Assembly: GCA_051251725.1 (NCBI GenBank)
Contig: JBPOFN010000001.1
Span: forward strand, 1 to 64,000
From: JALZUE01 sp051251725
Lineage (GTDB): Bacteria; Pseudomonadota; Gammaproteobacteria; Enterobacterales; Alteromonadaceae
Direction of reading: 5' to 3'
Length of the DNA: 64,000 nt
Both the position numbers and the translations under genes were made by a program. Positions 55,613-64,000 of the stretch are shown piece after piece (the first letter of the stretch is position 1; the number at the start of each line of letters is the position of its first letter). Under the pieces are notes generated by a model. It saw only the letters and a list, made by a program, of their open reading frames with translations. It was not told the DNA's origin and did not search any database.

Positions 55613-56683
55613 TTAATTATCGCTCGGTATTAACGACAGCAATAAAGATTGTGGCGCTGCGGTCGTTGATTTACGTTCAATAATTTCAAAGTCGAGAATA
55701 TTGCGACAATCGGTTAAGTGTGCTTTTTTATTGCTAACAACCTTACCCGAAATGAGCATTTCAACAGCAAGATCAGCCATTTCTAATATTGGCTGACGTA
55801 CCGTCGTTAAATGAGGCGATAATGTAATAGCTAAATGGCCATCATCAAAACCGGCCACTGAAAGCGCATTCGGCACCGCAATATTCTTCGCATTCGCAAC
55901 AGAAACAACAGCTGCTGCCATTTCATCATTACTGGCAAATATCGCCGTTGGCGGCTCAGCTAATGACAATAACTTATTGGCCGCATTTAGCCCTGACTCA
56001 TAAGTAAAAAATCCTTGCTCGATATAATCCGGCGGTACATTTATTTGTTTCGAACGTAATGCGTCTAAATAACCTTGATAACGCAGGCGACTTGCACCTT
56101 GGTTTGGGTTACCAATAATATGGCCAATTCTTTGATGACCTAAATCAATCAAATGATTCGTCATCGAAAAACCTGCTAAATATTCATCAATCGCAATGTA
56201 AGGCGAGATATCGAGCTGAGTATCGGGAGCGATACGGACAAATGGAATTTTAGCTTCAACTAAAACATCTAGTATTTCCTGCATTTCGCAAACTGGTGGT
56301 AATAAAATCAAGCCGTCTATTTGGGTAATATCGATAAGCTCTCGTACAGCTCTAATTGACTTTGCCTTATCATCGTCAATCTCATCTGGGACTAAATGAT
56401 GACCAAAAGCACGACAGCTTTTTAATGCTCGTAATAAAAATTTACTAACATATGAAGTATCTAAATCGTAATACAACAAACCGATAAAAAACGATTTATT
56501 GCTCGCTAACCTTCGCGCTGCAACGTTTGGCCGATAATTGAGCTTTTTCACCGCCGCCATTACCGCTGTTTTTTTCGCATCACTGACTTTTACGTCTTTG
56601 CTGAGAACACGTGACACTGTCATATTTGACACGCCAGCTAATTCAGCAACATCTTGAATCCGAGCTCTTTTTGACTTAACCAT
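55613..56683 (-). CDS. LacI-family transcriptional regulator (second)
   Basis: A 356-residue LacI/GalR regulator with HTH RIQDVAELAGVSNMTVSRVLS and hinge LNYRPNVAARRLASNKS, and an effector-binding domain (FIGLLYYDLDTSYVSKFLLR ... SVAGFDDGHLAITLSPHLTTVRQP). It is convergent with the other LacI gene, 57 bases apart. The two are clearly diverged in the recognition helix and effector domain, so they likely answer to different sugars. Confidence 0.93.
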   Translation of the reverse strand: MVKSKRARIQDVAELAGVSNMTVSRVLSKDVKVSDAKKTAVMAAVKKLNYRPNVAARRLASNKSFFIGLLYYDLDTSYVSKFLLRALKSCRAFGHHLVPDEIDDDKAKSIRAVRELIDITQIDGLILLPPVCEMQEILDVLVEAKIPFVRIAPDTQLDISPYIAIDEYLAGFSMTNHLIDLGHQRIGHIIGNPNQGASRLRYQGYLDALRSKQINVPPDYIEQGFFTYESGLNAANKLLSLAEPPTAIFASNDEMAAAVVSVANAKNIAVPNALSVAGFDDGHLAITLSPHLTTVRQPILEMADLAVEMLISGKVVSNKKAHLTDCRNILDFEIIERKSTTAAPQSLLLSLIPSDN

Positions 56684-56839
56684 GATAATTAATTTATTGT
56701 TCTTATAAGAAAAATTGATCGAAGATAACCGTTAAATTATCATAAATATCAGCTTGCTGCTGATAATATTCCTGCAACATTCAGCGCTAAAAAAGGGAAC
56801 TACCTAGGCAATAAATTTTTTAGCGCTGACCTTTATGCA

Positions 56840-58531
56840 TTAAGTACTTGTGCGGCGATAGTCGCGATAAGCAGGCTGCCAATAATTTCGATCTATCTTT
56901 TCAATTAATAATTGATCCGATATTTCTAATGCCAAGCCTTGTTGATAAGCCACTTTCGCCACGGCAAAAGCAATTTTTTTACTGATCGCTTTAATTGAGG
57001 TTAACGCAGGTAATAAGTCACCCTCACCGGTATTGGCTAATGGTGATTCTTCGGCCAAGGTTTCACTGGCTGCCATTAACATTTCATCGGTTATTTTATT
57101 AATATTCGCAGACACAACCCCTAAGCCGAGTCCAGGAAAAATATAACTGTTGTTACATTGGGCAACAGGAAAAACCTTACCTTTGTATTCAACCGGAGAA
57201 AAGGGACTGCCAGTAGCAACGATAACTTCGCCTTCAGTCCAGCTGATCACTTGCTCTGGTGTCGCTTCGACTTGTCTAGACGGGTTACTCAATGGAAAGA
57301 TTATCGGTTTAGCACAATGTTTTTTCATTGCTTTGATCACTTGCTCGGTAAACAAGCCCGCTTGACCCGATACACCAATAAGAATATCAGGATGAGCATT
57401 TTCCATCACTTCTAATAAACTTGCGTATTGCCCCGAGATTGTCCAAGCATGCAAATTGTTAGGTTTTTGCGTTAATTTTTCTTGAAAGTCGCGAAGCTCG
57501 CCCATGCCGCCTGTTAATAGTCCATAACGATCAACCATAAACACTTGGCTTCTCGCCTGTGCTTGCGAAATACCTTCACTAACCATATGAGTAATAATTT
57601 GCTCGGCAATACCACAACCCGCAGATCCCGCCCCCACAAAAACAACTTTTTGCGCCGACAAGCTAACATTTTTACTACGACAGGCCGCTAATAAAGTCCC
57701 AACAGTAACTGACGCTGTTCCTTGAATATCATCATTAAAACAGCAAATTTCTTCGCGGTAACGAGTTAATAATGGCGTCGCGTTCGGCTGAGCAAAATCT
57801 TCAAATTGTAACATTACATGTGGCCAACGACGTTTTACGGCTTTGATAAACATTTCTAAAAATTCATCATATTCTGTTTGCCCAATACGCTTATGGCGCG
57901 CGCCCATATACATAGGATCATCAAGTAGTTTTTGATTATTGGTACCAACATCTAACATAACCGGTAGACAATACGCTGGGCTAATACCACCACAGGCAGT
58001 ATATAATGATAATTTCCCAATCGGGATCCCCATGCCGCCAATGCCTTGATCGCCTAAACCAAGAATACGCTCACCATCAGTAACAACAATCACTTTAACT
58101 TTGTTTTTAGTGGCATTTCTTAAAATATCATCTAGCTGATCACGCTCGTTGTAAGAAATAAATAAACCGCGAGCACTGCGGTAAATATCAGAAAACTGCT
58201 CACAAGCATCCCCTACTGTTGGGGTATAAATGATCGGCATCATCTCGGTGATATTTTCAGTGACTAATTTGTAATATAAGGTTTCGTTATTATCTTGGAT
58301 CGCACGTAAATAAATATGCTTGTTCATGTTAGTGTCGAAGCTACTGTATTGCATATAAGCACGTGAAACTTGTTCTTCAATACTTTCATAACGAGGAGGA
58401 AGCAAACCGGTTAAATTAAAGCTTTGTCTTTCGTCTTTACTAAATGCGCTGCCCTTATTTAACAAGGGCGTTTCAAGTAAATTTGGTCCAGCATATGGAA
58501 TGTAAAGCGGTCGAGATTTAGGATTGCTCAT
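56840..58531 (-). CDS. maeA: NAD-dependent malic enzyme
   Basis: Oxidatively decarboxylates malate to pyruvate. The protein is about 563 residues, as in E. coli MaeA (SfcA). LYIPYAGPNLLETPLLNKGSAF opens the protein; the malic signature FNDDIQGTASVTVGTL, MPIIYTPTVG (Tyr region), DGERILGLGDQGIGGMGIPIGKLSLYTACGG and nucleotide-binding VFVGAGSAGCGIAEQI follow. The start is set at the ATG at 58531; the GTG at 58540 would add three residues. Not obviously part of the sugar regulon. Downstream of it lies the second LacI gene on the same strand, 156 bases away. Confidence 0.95.
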   Translation of the reverse strand: MSNPKSRPLYIPYAGPNLLETPLLNKGSAFSKDERQSFNLTGLLPPRYESIEEQVSRAYMQYSSFDTNMNKHIYLRAIQDNNETLYYKLVTENITEMMPIIYTPTVGDACEQFSDIYRSARGLFISYNERDQLDDILRNATKNKVKVIVVTDGERILGLGDQGIGGMGIPIGKLSLYTACGGISPAYCLPVMLDVGTNNQKLLDDPMYMGARHKRIGQTEYDEFLEMFIKAVKRRWPHVMLQFEDFAQPNATPLLTRYREEICCFNDDIQGTASVTVGTLLAACRSKNVSLSAQKVVFVGAGSAGCGIAEQIITHMVSEGISQAQARSQVFMVDRYGLLTGGMGELRDFQEKLTQKPNNLHAWTISGQYASLLEVMENAHPDILIGVSGQAGLFTEQVIKAMKKHCAKPIIFPLSNPSRQVEATPEQVISWTEGEVIVATGSPFSPVEYKGKVFPVAQCNNSYIFPGLGLGVVSANINKITDEMLMAASETLAEESPLANTGEGDLLPALTSIKAISKKIAFAVAKVAYQQGLALEISDQLLIEKIDRNYWQPAYRDYRRTST

Positions 58532-58540
58532 AATGGTCAC

Positions 58541-59030
58541 AGACAGAATAAATGGGAATAGGAGAACTATAGATACAATATAAAGTATTCACCAACAATA
58601 TAGAAGTTTAGCGGTAAAAATTTATCGATAAGTCTTTAACAAATAATATATTTATCAAAAAGTATCACTGCTTAAAGCAGGTTAATTGAAGATTAAATGA
58701 AACCACAGCTTATCAACCACAAACATTAATAATAACCAGATAAAGATTAACCGCGCCCGTTTACAAAACGGGCAGTTGGTGTGCCACCAAGCAACAAGCT
58801 GTTTTTTTAACGTCATAAGGAATTAGTGCCCAGTTAAGCGACAAGTAGTAACGGCTAGTGGTTAAGCGAGTTACAAAATGATCTGAACCTAATGATAAAA
58901 CGGCTACGGGTTTGATGCCAGTTTTGAATTGGCATCATCCGTTTTTATACTTAACGCTCTGGCTTTTAGCTTAAAACTTCAAGCTTCAAGCTTTTAGCTT
59001 AAAACTTCAGGCTTCAGGCTTCAGGCTTAA
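58541..59030. other. Intergenic region with short tandem repeats
   Basis: A 490-base gap without a credible gene. It has a hairpin GATGCCA/TGGCATC near 58915-58937 followed by CCGTTTTTA on the plus strand, and a repeat tract at 58962-59027. Confidence 0.55.
58962..59027. repeat. Mini-satellite-like tract downstream of the sulfatase
   Basis: The 20-base unit GCTTTTAGCTTAAAACTTCA occurs at 58962-58981 and 58990-59009 (28-base period). The 7-base unit CTTCAAG follows the first copy twice, and CTTCAGG the second three times. The tract stops about four bases before the sulfatase stop codon. Confidence 0.85.
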
Positions 59031-60542
59031 TTATTCAATCACCACTTTTTTAACTTTACGTGATTTTTCTTCAAGCTCTTGATATAAATCACGATAAAAA
59101 TTCAGTCGCGTTTTTTGGTACTCGCCCGAGTCTAATAAAATGTTATTAATATTATGGTTATTCCACTCGTTCCAAAGTTTGGCCATAAATTTTTTCTTCG
59201 CCTTATCGTCCTTCACTAAATTATTAGTTTCATAAGGGTCGTTAATCATGTCGTAAAGCTCAATACCTTGATCTTTCGCATTCATTAAATATTTTGAGTC
59301 TAGTGTCCGCACCGCCCATTGTTTTGCTTCTCGACGCCAGAATAACGCATCATGTGGTGAGCCTTTTTTAATGCCATTCAAATAGGGGATTAAGTTAACA
59401 CCTTCTAACGCATGTCCTGAGGTGTCACCTTGCCCTAAAGCAACTGCTGTTGCCGCAATATCCAGCGACGAGACTAAACCATCAAAAACACCTGGATTTT
59501 TAATACCCGCTGGCCAGTGCAGCAAAAATGGCACATGTGAACCGCCTTCGCGCATACTGCCTTTACCATCACGAAATGGACCACTGTCGCTAAATAGTGC
59601 GCCTTTGTTCTTTTTCTTGTAACCCATACCGGCTAAAGGAGCAGCAGCACCATTATCAGATAAAAAGAAAATTAAGGTGTTATCAAATTTACCTGACGCT
59701 TTTAAGGCCTCAACGACCATGCCAATGCCTTGGTCCATTTCATCAATCATAGCGGCATAAATACGGCGACTTTTATTTTTAATATGGCTGTATTTAGCAA
59801 TAGTTTCGGCCGGCGCTTCTAAAGGTAAGTGTGGTGCGTTGTATGCTAAATAGAGCATAAACGGGGCATCACCACTGCTGACAAACTTTGCGGCATCTTT
59901 ACTTAATTGTGTGGTTAAATATTCAGTAAACTCAGCGCTATTATTGTTGCGCTGTAATGGCCAAATACTACCTTCGTTAGCGGAATAATGTGTTTGTTTG
60001 GGATTTTTAGTTGACCACAATGGGGTGGTGGTGGTGACATTTTTCGGAAAGTAAGTATGTCCACCAGCTAAAAAGCCAAAGAAGTAATCGAAACCACGAT
60101 TATGTGGATGATACTTTTCATTACCACCTAAATGCCATTTACCAATAATACCAGTGTTATAGCCCGATTTTTTTAGTCGAGTAGCAAAGGTTTGCTCTGT
60201 TAATGGCAAACCACTGTATTCATCGTAAAAAGAATTAGTAACGTTAATTTCCATGCCAAAACGCGCTTGATAACGACCGGTGATTAAGCCCGCTCGAGAT
60301 GGTCCACACACCGGATGAGTTGTATAGCCGTTGCTCATGGTGACACCACCGCGGGCTAACATATCGATATTGGGGGTAAAAATATCTTTCGCCCCGGTAT
60401 AACCCAGATCGGCATAACCTAAGTCATCAGCCATAATAACAATAATATTAGGTTTTTCAGTAGCTTGAACTAAAACTGAATGACTAATAGTCATAATACT
60501 GGCAAGTGTTACTAAGGTATTTAAGACACATTTATTCATCAT
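59031..60542 (-). CDS. Secreted type I sulfatase (FGly-type)
   Basis: A sulfatase with the Cys-type formylglycine signature CGPSRAGLITGR, the Cys being residue 79 when counted from the ATG at 60542. The metal-binding ADDLG, GKWHLGG and FFLSDNGAA segments are intact. I start at 60542 (MMNKCVLNTLVTLASIMTIS) because it begins an apparent signal peptide; an open frame extends 24 codons further. It would desulfate an algal polysaccharide or glycoside in the periplasm after activation by a formylglycine-generating enzyme, which is not in this window. A lone sulfatase beside glucan genes; the substrate is unclear. Confidence 0.9.
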   Translation of the reverse strand: MMNKCVLNTLVTLASIMTISHSVLVQATEKPNIIVIMADDLGYADLGYTGAKDIFTPNIDMLARGGVTMSNGYTTHPVCGPSRAGLITGRYQARFGMEINVTNSFYDEYSGLPLTEQTFATRLKKSGYNTGIIGKWHLGGNEKYHPHNRGFDYFFGFLAGGHTYFPKNVTTTTPLWSTKNPKQTHYSANEGSIWPLQRNNNSAEFTEYLTTQLSKDAAKFVSSGDAPFMLYLAYNAPHLPLEAPAETIAKYSHIKNKSRRIYAAMIDEMDQGIGMVVEALKASGKFDNTLIFFLSDNGAAAPLAGMGYKKKNKGALFSDSGPFRDGKGSMREGGSHVPFLLHWPAGIKNPGVFDGLVSSLDIAATAVALGQGDTSGHALEGVNLIPYLNGIKKGSPHDALFWRREAKQWAVRTLDSKYLMNAKDQGIELYDMINDPYETNNLVKDDKAKKKFMAKLWNEWNNHNINNILLDSGEYQKTRLNFYRDLYQELEEKSRKVKKVVIE

Positions 60543-60807
60543 AGATAAAATTCTCAAGTAAAAATACATATTTATATATAAACTACATATTACTAACCTT
60601 AGTGTCGCAAGCAACCAAATTTACTTGATCTTTACAGTTAATAGCTACGGGTTATCAGCACTAGGCTTTTTGCTAGATTAATTTTTGTTCTCTATGATGC
60701 CCGCAGGAGATAAATAGTCACTTTCCCTTACATGCGCTAAACACGCACTACTGATATCGATGCATTTCAGTTATCATTTACTTTCATCTCCTATTATCGA
60801 TACTTTT

Positions 60808-61743
60808 ATGAAAGCTGTATTTTTAGACCAAGCCACTTTTATTGAGAGCGTTTCAATTGACGCTATTGCACAACAAGTAGATTCATTCGAGGTATTTCCA
60901 TTAACCACAACAGACGAAATCATTCCGCGCTGTTTAGATGCTGATATTGTGATCACTAACAAAGTGGTGTTATCACAAGAGCTAATCAAGCAACTACCGC
61001 AGTTAAAACTCATTTGTGTTGCCGCAACTGGCACTAATAATATTGATATCGCCGCAGCCGAAGCGCAGCAGATTAAAGTAATGAATGTTGCAGGTTATTC
61101 TACGGCATCCGTCAGCCAATATGTGTTTGCTCAGTTATTAGAGTTTTATTCTCAAACAAGTAAGAATAATGACAAGGTGGCACATGGTGATTGGCCTAAA
61201 AGCGCAACCTTTTGCATTCATAGTGAACGATTTGATGAGTTGTCAGGGAAAAAATTAGGCATTGTTGGTTATGGCGATATTGGCAAAAAAATCGCGAATA
61301 TTGCAGAGGCGTTTGATATGCAGGTGTTGCTCGCTGAACGGCCTCAAGCTAGCGTTATTCGCACCGGCAGAATAAGTTTTGATGAGATGCTAAAACAAGC
61401 AGATATCGTGTCTTTGCATTGCCCGCACACGCCTGACACTGAAAATTTATTTAACTACGCGGCTTTTGCTAAAATGAAATCAACGGCGTTATTAATTAAT
61501 ACTGCGCGTGGCGCTGTTATCGATAATACGGCATTACGAGCGGCTTTAGATAACAAGATAATTGCTGGTGCAATTTTAGATGTGCTGGAGCAAGAGCCGC
61601 CACCGGCTGATCATATTTTATTAAAAGATCAGCCTGAAAATTTAAAAATTACGGCTCATATTGCTTGGGCGAGTGCACAAGCACAGCAGCGCTTGTTAAA
61701 TTTAATCGCTAATAATATTGAGCAGTTTAGTCAAAGACATTAA
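60808..61743 (+). CDS. D-2-hydroxyacid dehydrogenase (hydroxypyruvate/glycerate type)
   Basis: A 311-residue NAD-dependent dehydrogenase when started at MKAVFLDQATF (60808), which matches the family; an ATG at 60760 would add 16 atypical residues. The dinucleotide motif is GIVGYGDIG (151-159). Catalytic Arg234 (TARGAVID), Glu263 (DVLEQEPP) and His284 (TAHIAWAS) are in place. It probably reduces hydroxypyruvate or glyoxylate to the D-hydroxy acid. It stands alone on the plus strand between the sulfatase and thrC, with a bidirectional terminator behind it. Confidence 0.9.
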   Translation: MKAVFLDQATFIESVSIDAIAQQVDSFEVFPLTTTDEIIPRCLDADIVITNKVVLSQELIKQLPQLKLICVAATGTNNIDIAAAEAQQIKVMNVAGYSTASVSQYVFAQLLEFYSQTSKNNDKVAHGDWPKSATFCIHSERFDELSGKKLGIVGYGDIGKKIANIAEAFDMQVLLAERPQASVIRTGRISFDEMLKQADIVSLHCPHTPDTENLFNYAAFAKMKSTALLINTARGAVIDNTALRAALDNKIIAGAILDVLEQEPPPADHILLKDQPENLKITAHIAWASAQAQQRLLNLIANNIEQFSQRH

Positions 61744-61780
61744 TTCAAGCTGAATTCGTGATAGGAAGTTAGCTAACAGC

Positions 61781-61811
61781 AAAAAGCCAGTTCAGTGAAC
61801 TGGCTTTTTTA
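61781..61811. terminator. Bidirectional terminator between the dehydrogenase and thrC
   Basis: Stem AAAAAGCCAGTT/AACTGGCTTTTT with a short CAGTG loop. The A run on one side and T run on the other give T tracts in both directions, suiting the two converging genes. Confidence 0.85.
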
Positions 61812-61861
61812 GAGCTACCGCTATTTAAACGCTTAACGATACTGATGACACAAGGGCATTA

Positions 61862-63172
61862 TTAGCTGTTGTTGGCTAATAAAAACTTTCTTAATTCAGC
61901 AAAGTCTGCAGCCATATCAACTGATAAAATTTTCTCACTGGCACAATCGGCTAATTCTTTTGGTAACGCTAATGGGCTACCTAAAATACTTTCAACCACT
62001 TCTTTAAATTTAGCCGGGTGAGCTGTCCCTAAGAACAAACCGTATTCTTCATCTGTCATATTATATTTAAGCGCTTTGTATGCAACTGCAGCATGCGGCT
62101 CGCTAATATAACCTTCAGAATTTAAGCCTTTAACGGTGATTTGTGTTTGTTCTTCATCAATAGATACTGAAGAGACACAATCTTGCGGCACTATGCCTGA
62201 TTTAAGCATAAACTCAACACGTGGCCAGTTGTTTGGATTGCTGACATCCATCGCATTAGAAATAGTAGCAACCGTTTGGTTTGGTGACCATTCACCAGTT
62301 TCTAAATAACGTGGAACCGTATCATTGGCATTAGTCGCGGCAATAAAGCGCTTAATTGGCAAACCTAATGCTTTACCTAATAAACCAGCAGTTAAGTTAC
62401 CAAAGTTACCACTTGGGATAGAAACAACTAGATTTTCAAGCTGCTCATCAGAAATACTACCTTCAGCATTAGCTGTTTTTAATTGCGCATAAGCTTCAAA
62501 ATAATAACAAATTTGCGCTAATAAACGGCTAATGTTAATTGAGTTAGCTGAGTTAAGGCCAATAGCTAATTTTAACTCTTCATCATCAAAGGCATTTTTT
62601 ACTAACGCTTGGCAGGCATCAAAGTCTGACTCAACGGCGATAGTTTTAATGTTACCACCTAAAGTAGTAAACATTTTTTCTTGTAATAAGCTGATCTTGC
62701 CTTTTGGATATAGGATCACAACTTCAATGTTTTCAATACCATGAAAAGCATGAGCAACAGCCGCGCCGGTATCACCCGAAGTAGCCGTTAAAATAGTAAT
62801 TTTATTGCCTTGGCTAAATGCTTGTAAACATTGCGCCATAAAACGAGCACCAAAATCTTTAAATGCTAATGTTGGGCCGTGGAATAACTCTAAAATACTT
62901 GCTTGCTCAGAAATCATTTGCACTGGCGCTGGAAAATCAAACGCATTGGTAATGATTTGCGTTAATTGCTCGTCAGTTAATGACTCTTCAACAAAAGGTT
63001 TTAGTACTTTAACGCTACGTTCAATAAGTGGTAATGCTAATAATTCATCAACATTATCAAATGCAGGGATTGATTCAGGAAAGAATAAACCTTGTCCTTT
63101 ACCTAACCCTTGTCGAACAGCTTGTGCAAAACTTACTTGTTCACTGTTATCTTTTAAATTATAAAATTTCAC
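61862..63172 (-). CDS. thrC: Threonine synthase
   Basis: PLP enzyme converting O-phosphohomoserine to threonine. Length 436 residues. The N-terminal MKFYNLKDNSEQVSFAQAVRQGLGKGQGLFFPE, PLP lysine in GPTLAFKDFGARFM, TATSGDTGAAVAHAF and SIPSGNFGNLTAGL are all present. It follows thrB by 17 bases in the thr operon. Confidence 0.97.
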   Translation of the reverse strand: MKFYNLKDNSEQVSFAQAVRQGLGKGQGLFFPESIPAFDNVDELLALPLIERSVKVLKPFVEESLTDEQLTQIITNAFDFPAPVQMISEQASILELFHGPTLAFKDFGARFMAQCLQAFSQGNKITILTATSGDTGAAVAHAFHGIENIEVVILYPKGKISLLQEKMFTTLGGNIKTIAVESDFDACQALVKNAFDDEELKLAIGLNSANSINISRLLAQICYYFEAYAQLKTANAEGSISDEQLENLVVSIPSGNFGNLTAGLLGKALGLPIKRFIAATNANDTVPRYLETGEWSPNQTVATISNAMDVSNPNNWPRVEFMLKSGIVPQDCVSSVSIDEEQTQITVKGLNSEGYISEPHAAVAYKALKYNMTDEEYGLFLGTAHPAKFKEVVESILGSPLALPKELADCASEKILSVDMAADFAELRKFLLANNS

Positions 63173-63189
63173 TGTAAATCCTTAGATGC

Positions 63190-64000
63190 CTATGCACCTG
63201 GTAATACGATAGCGCCTTGTTCGTCTAAATGACAAACGTGAACAAAGCCTAGTTCATTCTGTACATAATGCGTTTGCAACCATTGTGCTTGTGCTTGTGC
63301 ATTGTCTAAATCTTTGCAAATGGCAAATAACGTTGGCCCAGAACCTGAGATCCCAACCGCAACACTGCCTTCACTAAGTAAATGTGTTCTTGCTGCTTCA
63401 AAGCCAGGTAATAAATGACTTCGAAAAGGTTCAGCAACGACATCAGTAAAGCTAGCAAATGCTTGCTCTGCGTCTTGGCGATGACAAGCATCAACAAATG
63501 CCGCTAAGTTTTGACCAAAAGTAATAAGGTCTGCTCGGCTGTAGTTAGCAGGTAATACTTCACGAGCCGCTTTGGTTGAAACTTCAATACCTGGGTAAGC
63601 CATGATGTAATAATAATCTTTAAAACCTGGCAAGGTACGAGTCACGTTATCGGCGTCTGGCAACATCAGTTGCAAGCCACCAAGATAACATGGCGCAACA
63701 TTATCGTAATGTAAGCTACCGCTAATTTGCGCTTCCATTTCACCCATCATTTTCAGCATCGACATTTCGTCAAACGGCTTATTATAAAACTCGTTTAACG
63801 CATGTAAAGCTGCAACGACTGAACAAGCACTAGAACCTAAACCACTGCCAACCGGCATTTTTTTGTCTAAGGTTAATAATACTGGCTGAGCTGTTTTACT
63901 GATTTGAGCTAAATATTTGTTATATAAACCAATACATTGCCAAACAATATTTTCTTTTGGATTTGATGGTAGTTTATTGGCAAAAGCGCCAACCACAGCT
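63190..64000 (-). CDS. thrB: Homoserine kinase, 5' part beyond window
   Basis: GHMP-family kinase making O-phosphohomoserine. The glycine-rich ATP loop MPVGSGLGSSACSVVAALHALN and the C-terminal GISGSGPTLFAIC are visible. The frame stays open to the window edge, and comparison with E. coli ThrB indicates that about 50 N-terminal residues lie outside. The GTG at 63996 is internal, not the start. thrA is expected next upstream. Confidence 0.96.
   Translation of the reverse strand, partial: AVVGAFANKLPSNPKENIVWQCIGLYNKYLAQISKTAQPVLLTLDKKMPVGSGLGSSACSVVAALHALNEFYNKPFDEMSMLKMMGEMEAQISGSLHYDNVAPCYLGGLQLMLPDADNVTRTLPGFKDYYYIMAYPGIEVSTKAAREVLPANYSRADLITFGQNLAAFVDACHRQDAEQAFASFTDVVAEPFRSHLLPGFEAARTHLLSEGSVAVGISGSGPTLFAICKDLDNAQAQAQWLQTHYVQNELGFVHVCHLDEQGAIVLPGA

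Noticed and set aside
1..64000. tRNA, rRNA or transposase genes
   Set aside because: I looked for cloverleaf-like segments, rRNA stretches and DDE transposase-type proteins and saw none.

Overview
The window is AT-rich DNA of a marine gammaproteobacterium. The gene order guaA-guaB-xseA and der-bamB-yfgM-hisS-ispG-rodZ-pilW-rlmN-ndk, the protein sequences and the intergenic repeats fit Alteromonadales, most likely a Colwelliaceae member (Colwellia/Thalassotalea type). The family call is inference from protein character; there is no rRNA or tRNA in the window to test it.

Layout: (1) 1-16.1 kb is a housekeeping block, nearly all on the minus strand: GMP synthesis (guaB, guaA), exonuclease VII large subunit (xseA, plus strand), a PilZ protein, GTPase Der, outer-membrane assembly (bamB, yfgM), hisS, ispG, rodZ, the pilotin pilW with an added LysM domain, rlmN and ndk. 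(2) 16.2-24 kb holds an AraC-type regulator divergent from a three-gene sugar operon (Gfo/Idh oxidoreductase, TIM-barrel isomerase/epimerase, MFS permease), then a membrane-bound AraC regulator and a periplasmic-sensor diguanylate cyclase. (3) 24-37 kb, minus strand, is a TonB-receptor locus: CBM9-like secreted protein, TonB-dependent receptor, three consecutive tryptophan-halogenase-family genes, a PA14-containing GH3 lipoprotein and an anchored protein of unknown function. The middle halogenase homologue has lost the FAD motif and both catalytic residues and looks like a pseudoenzyme. (4) 37-54.4 kb is a beta-glucoside/beta-glucan utilisation region: GPH symporter plus GH94-type phosphorylase, a second TonB receptor followed by SapC, a JmjC/cupin-like protein and a fourth halogenase, a GH3 exo-glucanase lipoprotein, GH1 beta-glucosidase and a second GPH symporter. 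(5) 54.5-64 kb has two convergent LacI regulators, malic enzyme, a sulfatase, a D-2-hydroxyacid dehydrogenase, thrC and a truncated thrB.

Functional reading: TonB receptors would bring oligosaccharides across the outer membrane, the lipoprotein GH3 enzymes would trim them in the periplasm, the GPH symporters would import short sugars, and GH1 or GH94 would split them hydrolytically or phosphorolytically in the cytoplasm. Five near-identical palindromes with the core TGWAAGCGCTTWCA (41148-41459 and 51268-51339) tie the GPH-GH94, TonB receptor, GH3 and GH1 promoters into one LacI-type regulon. The left TonB locus lacks these sites and carries a different half-site (TTGAACG).

The most interesting content is the repeated association of TonB receptor with halogenase-family flavoproteins, SapC and a cupin/JmjC oxygenase. 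It occurs in two versions 10 kb apart, one including a catalytically dead paralogue, and suggests an uncharacterised system for modifying a receptor, its cargo or an aromatic molecule.
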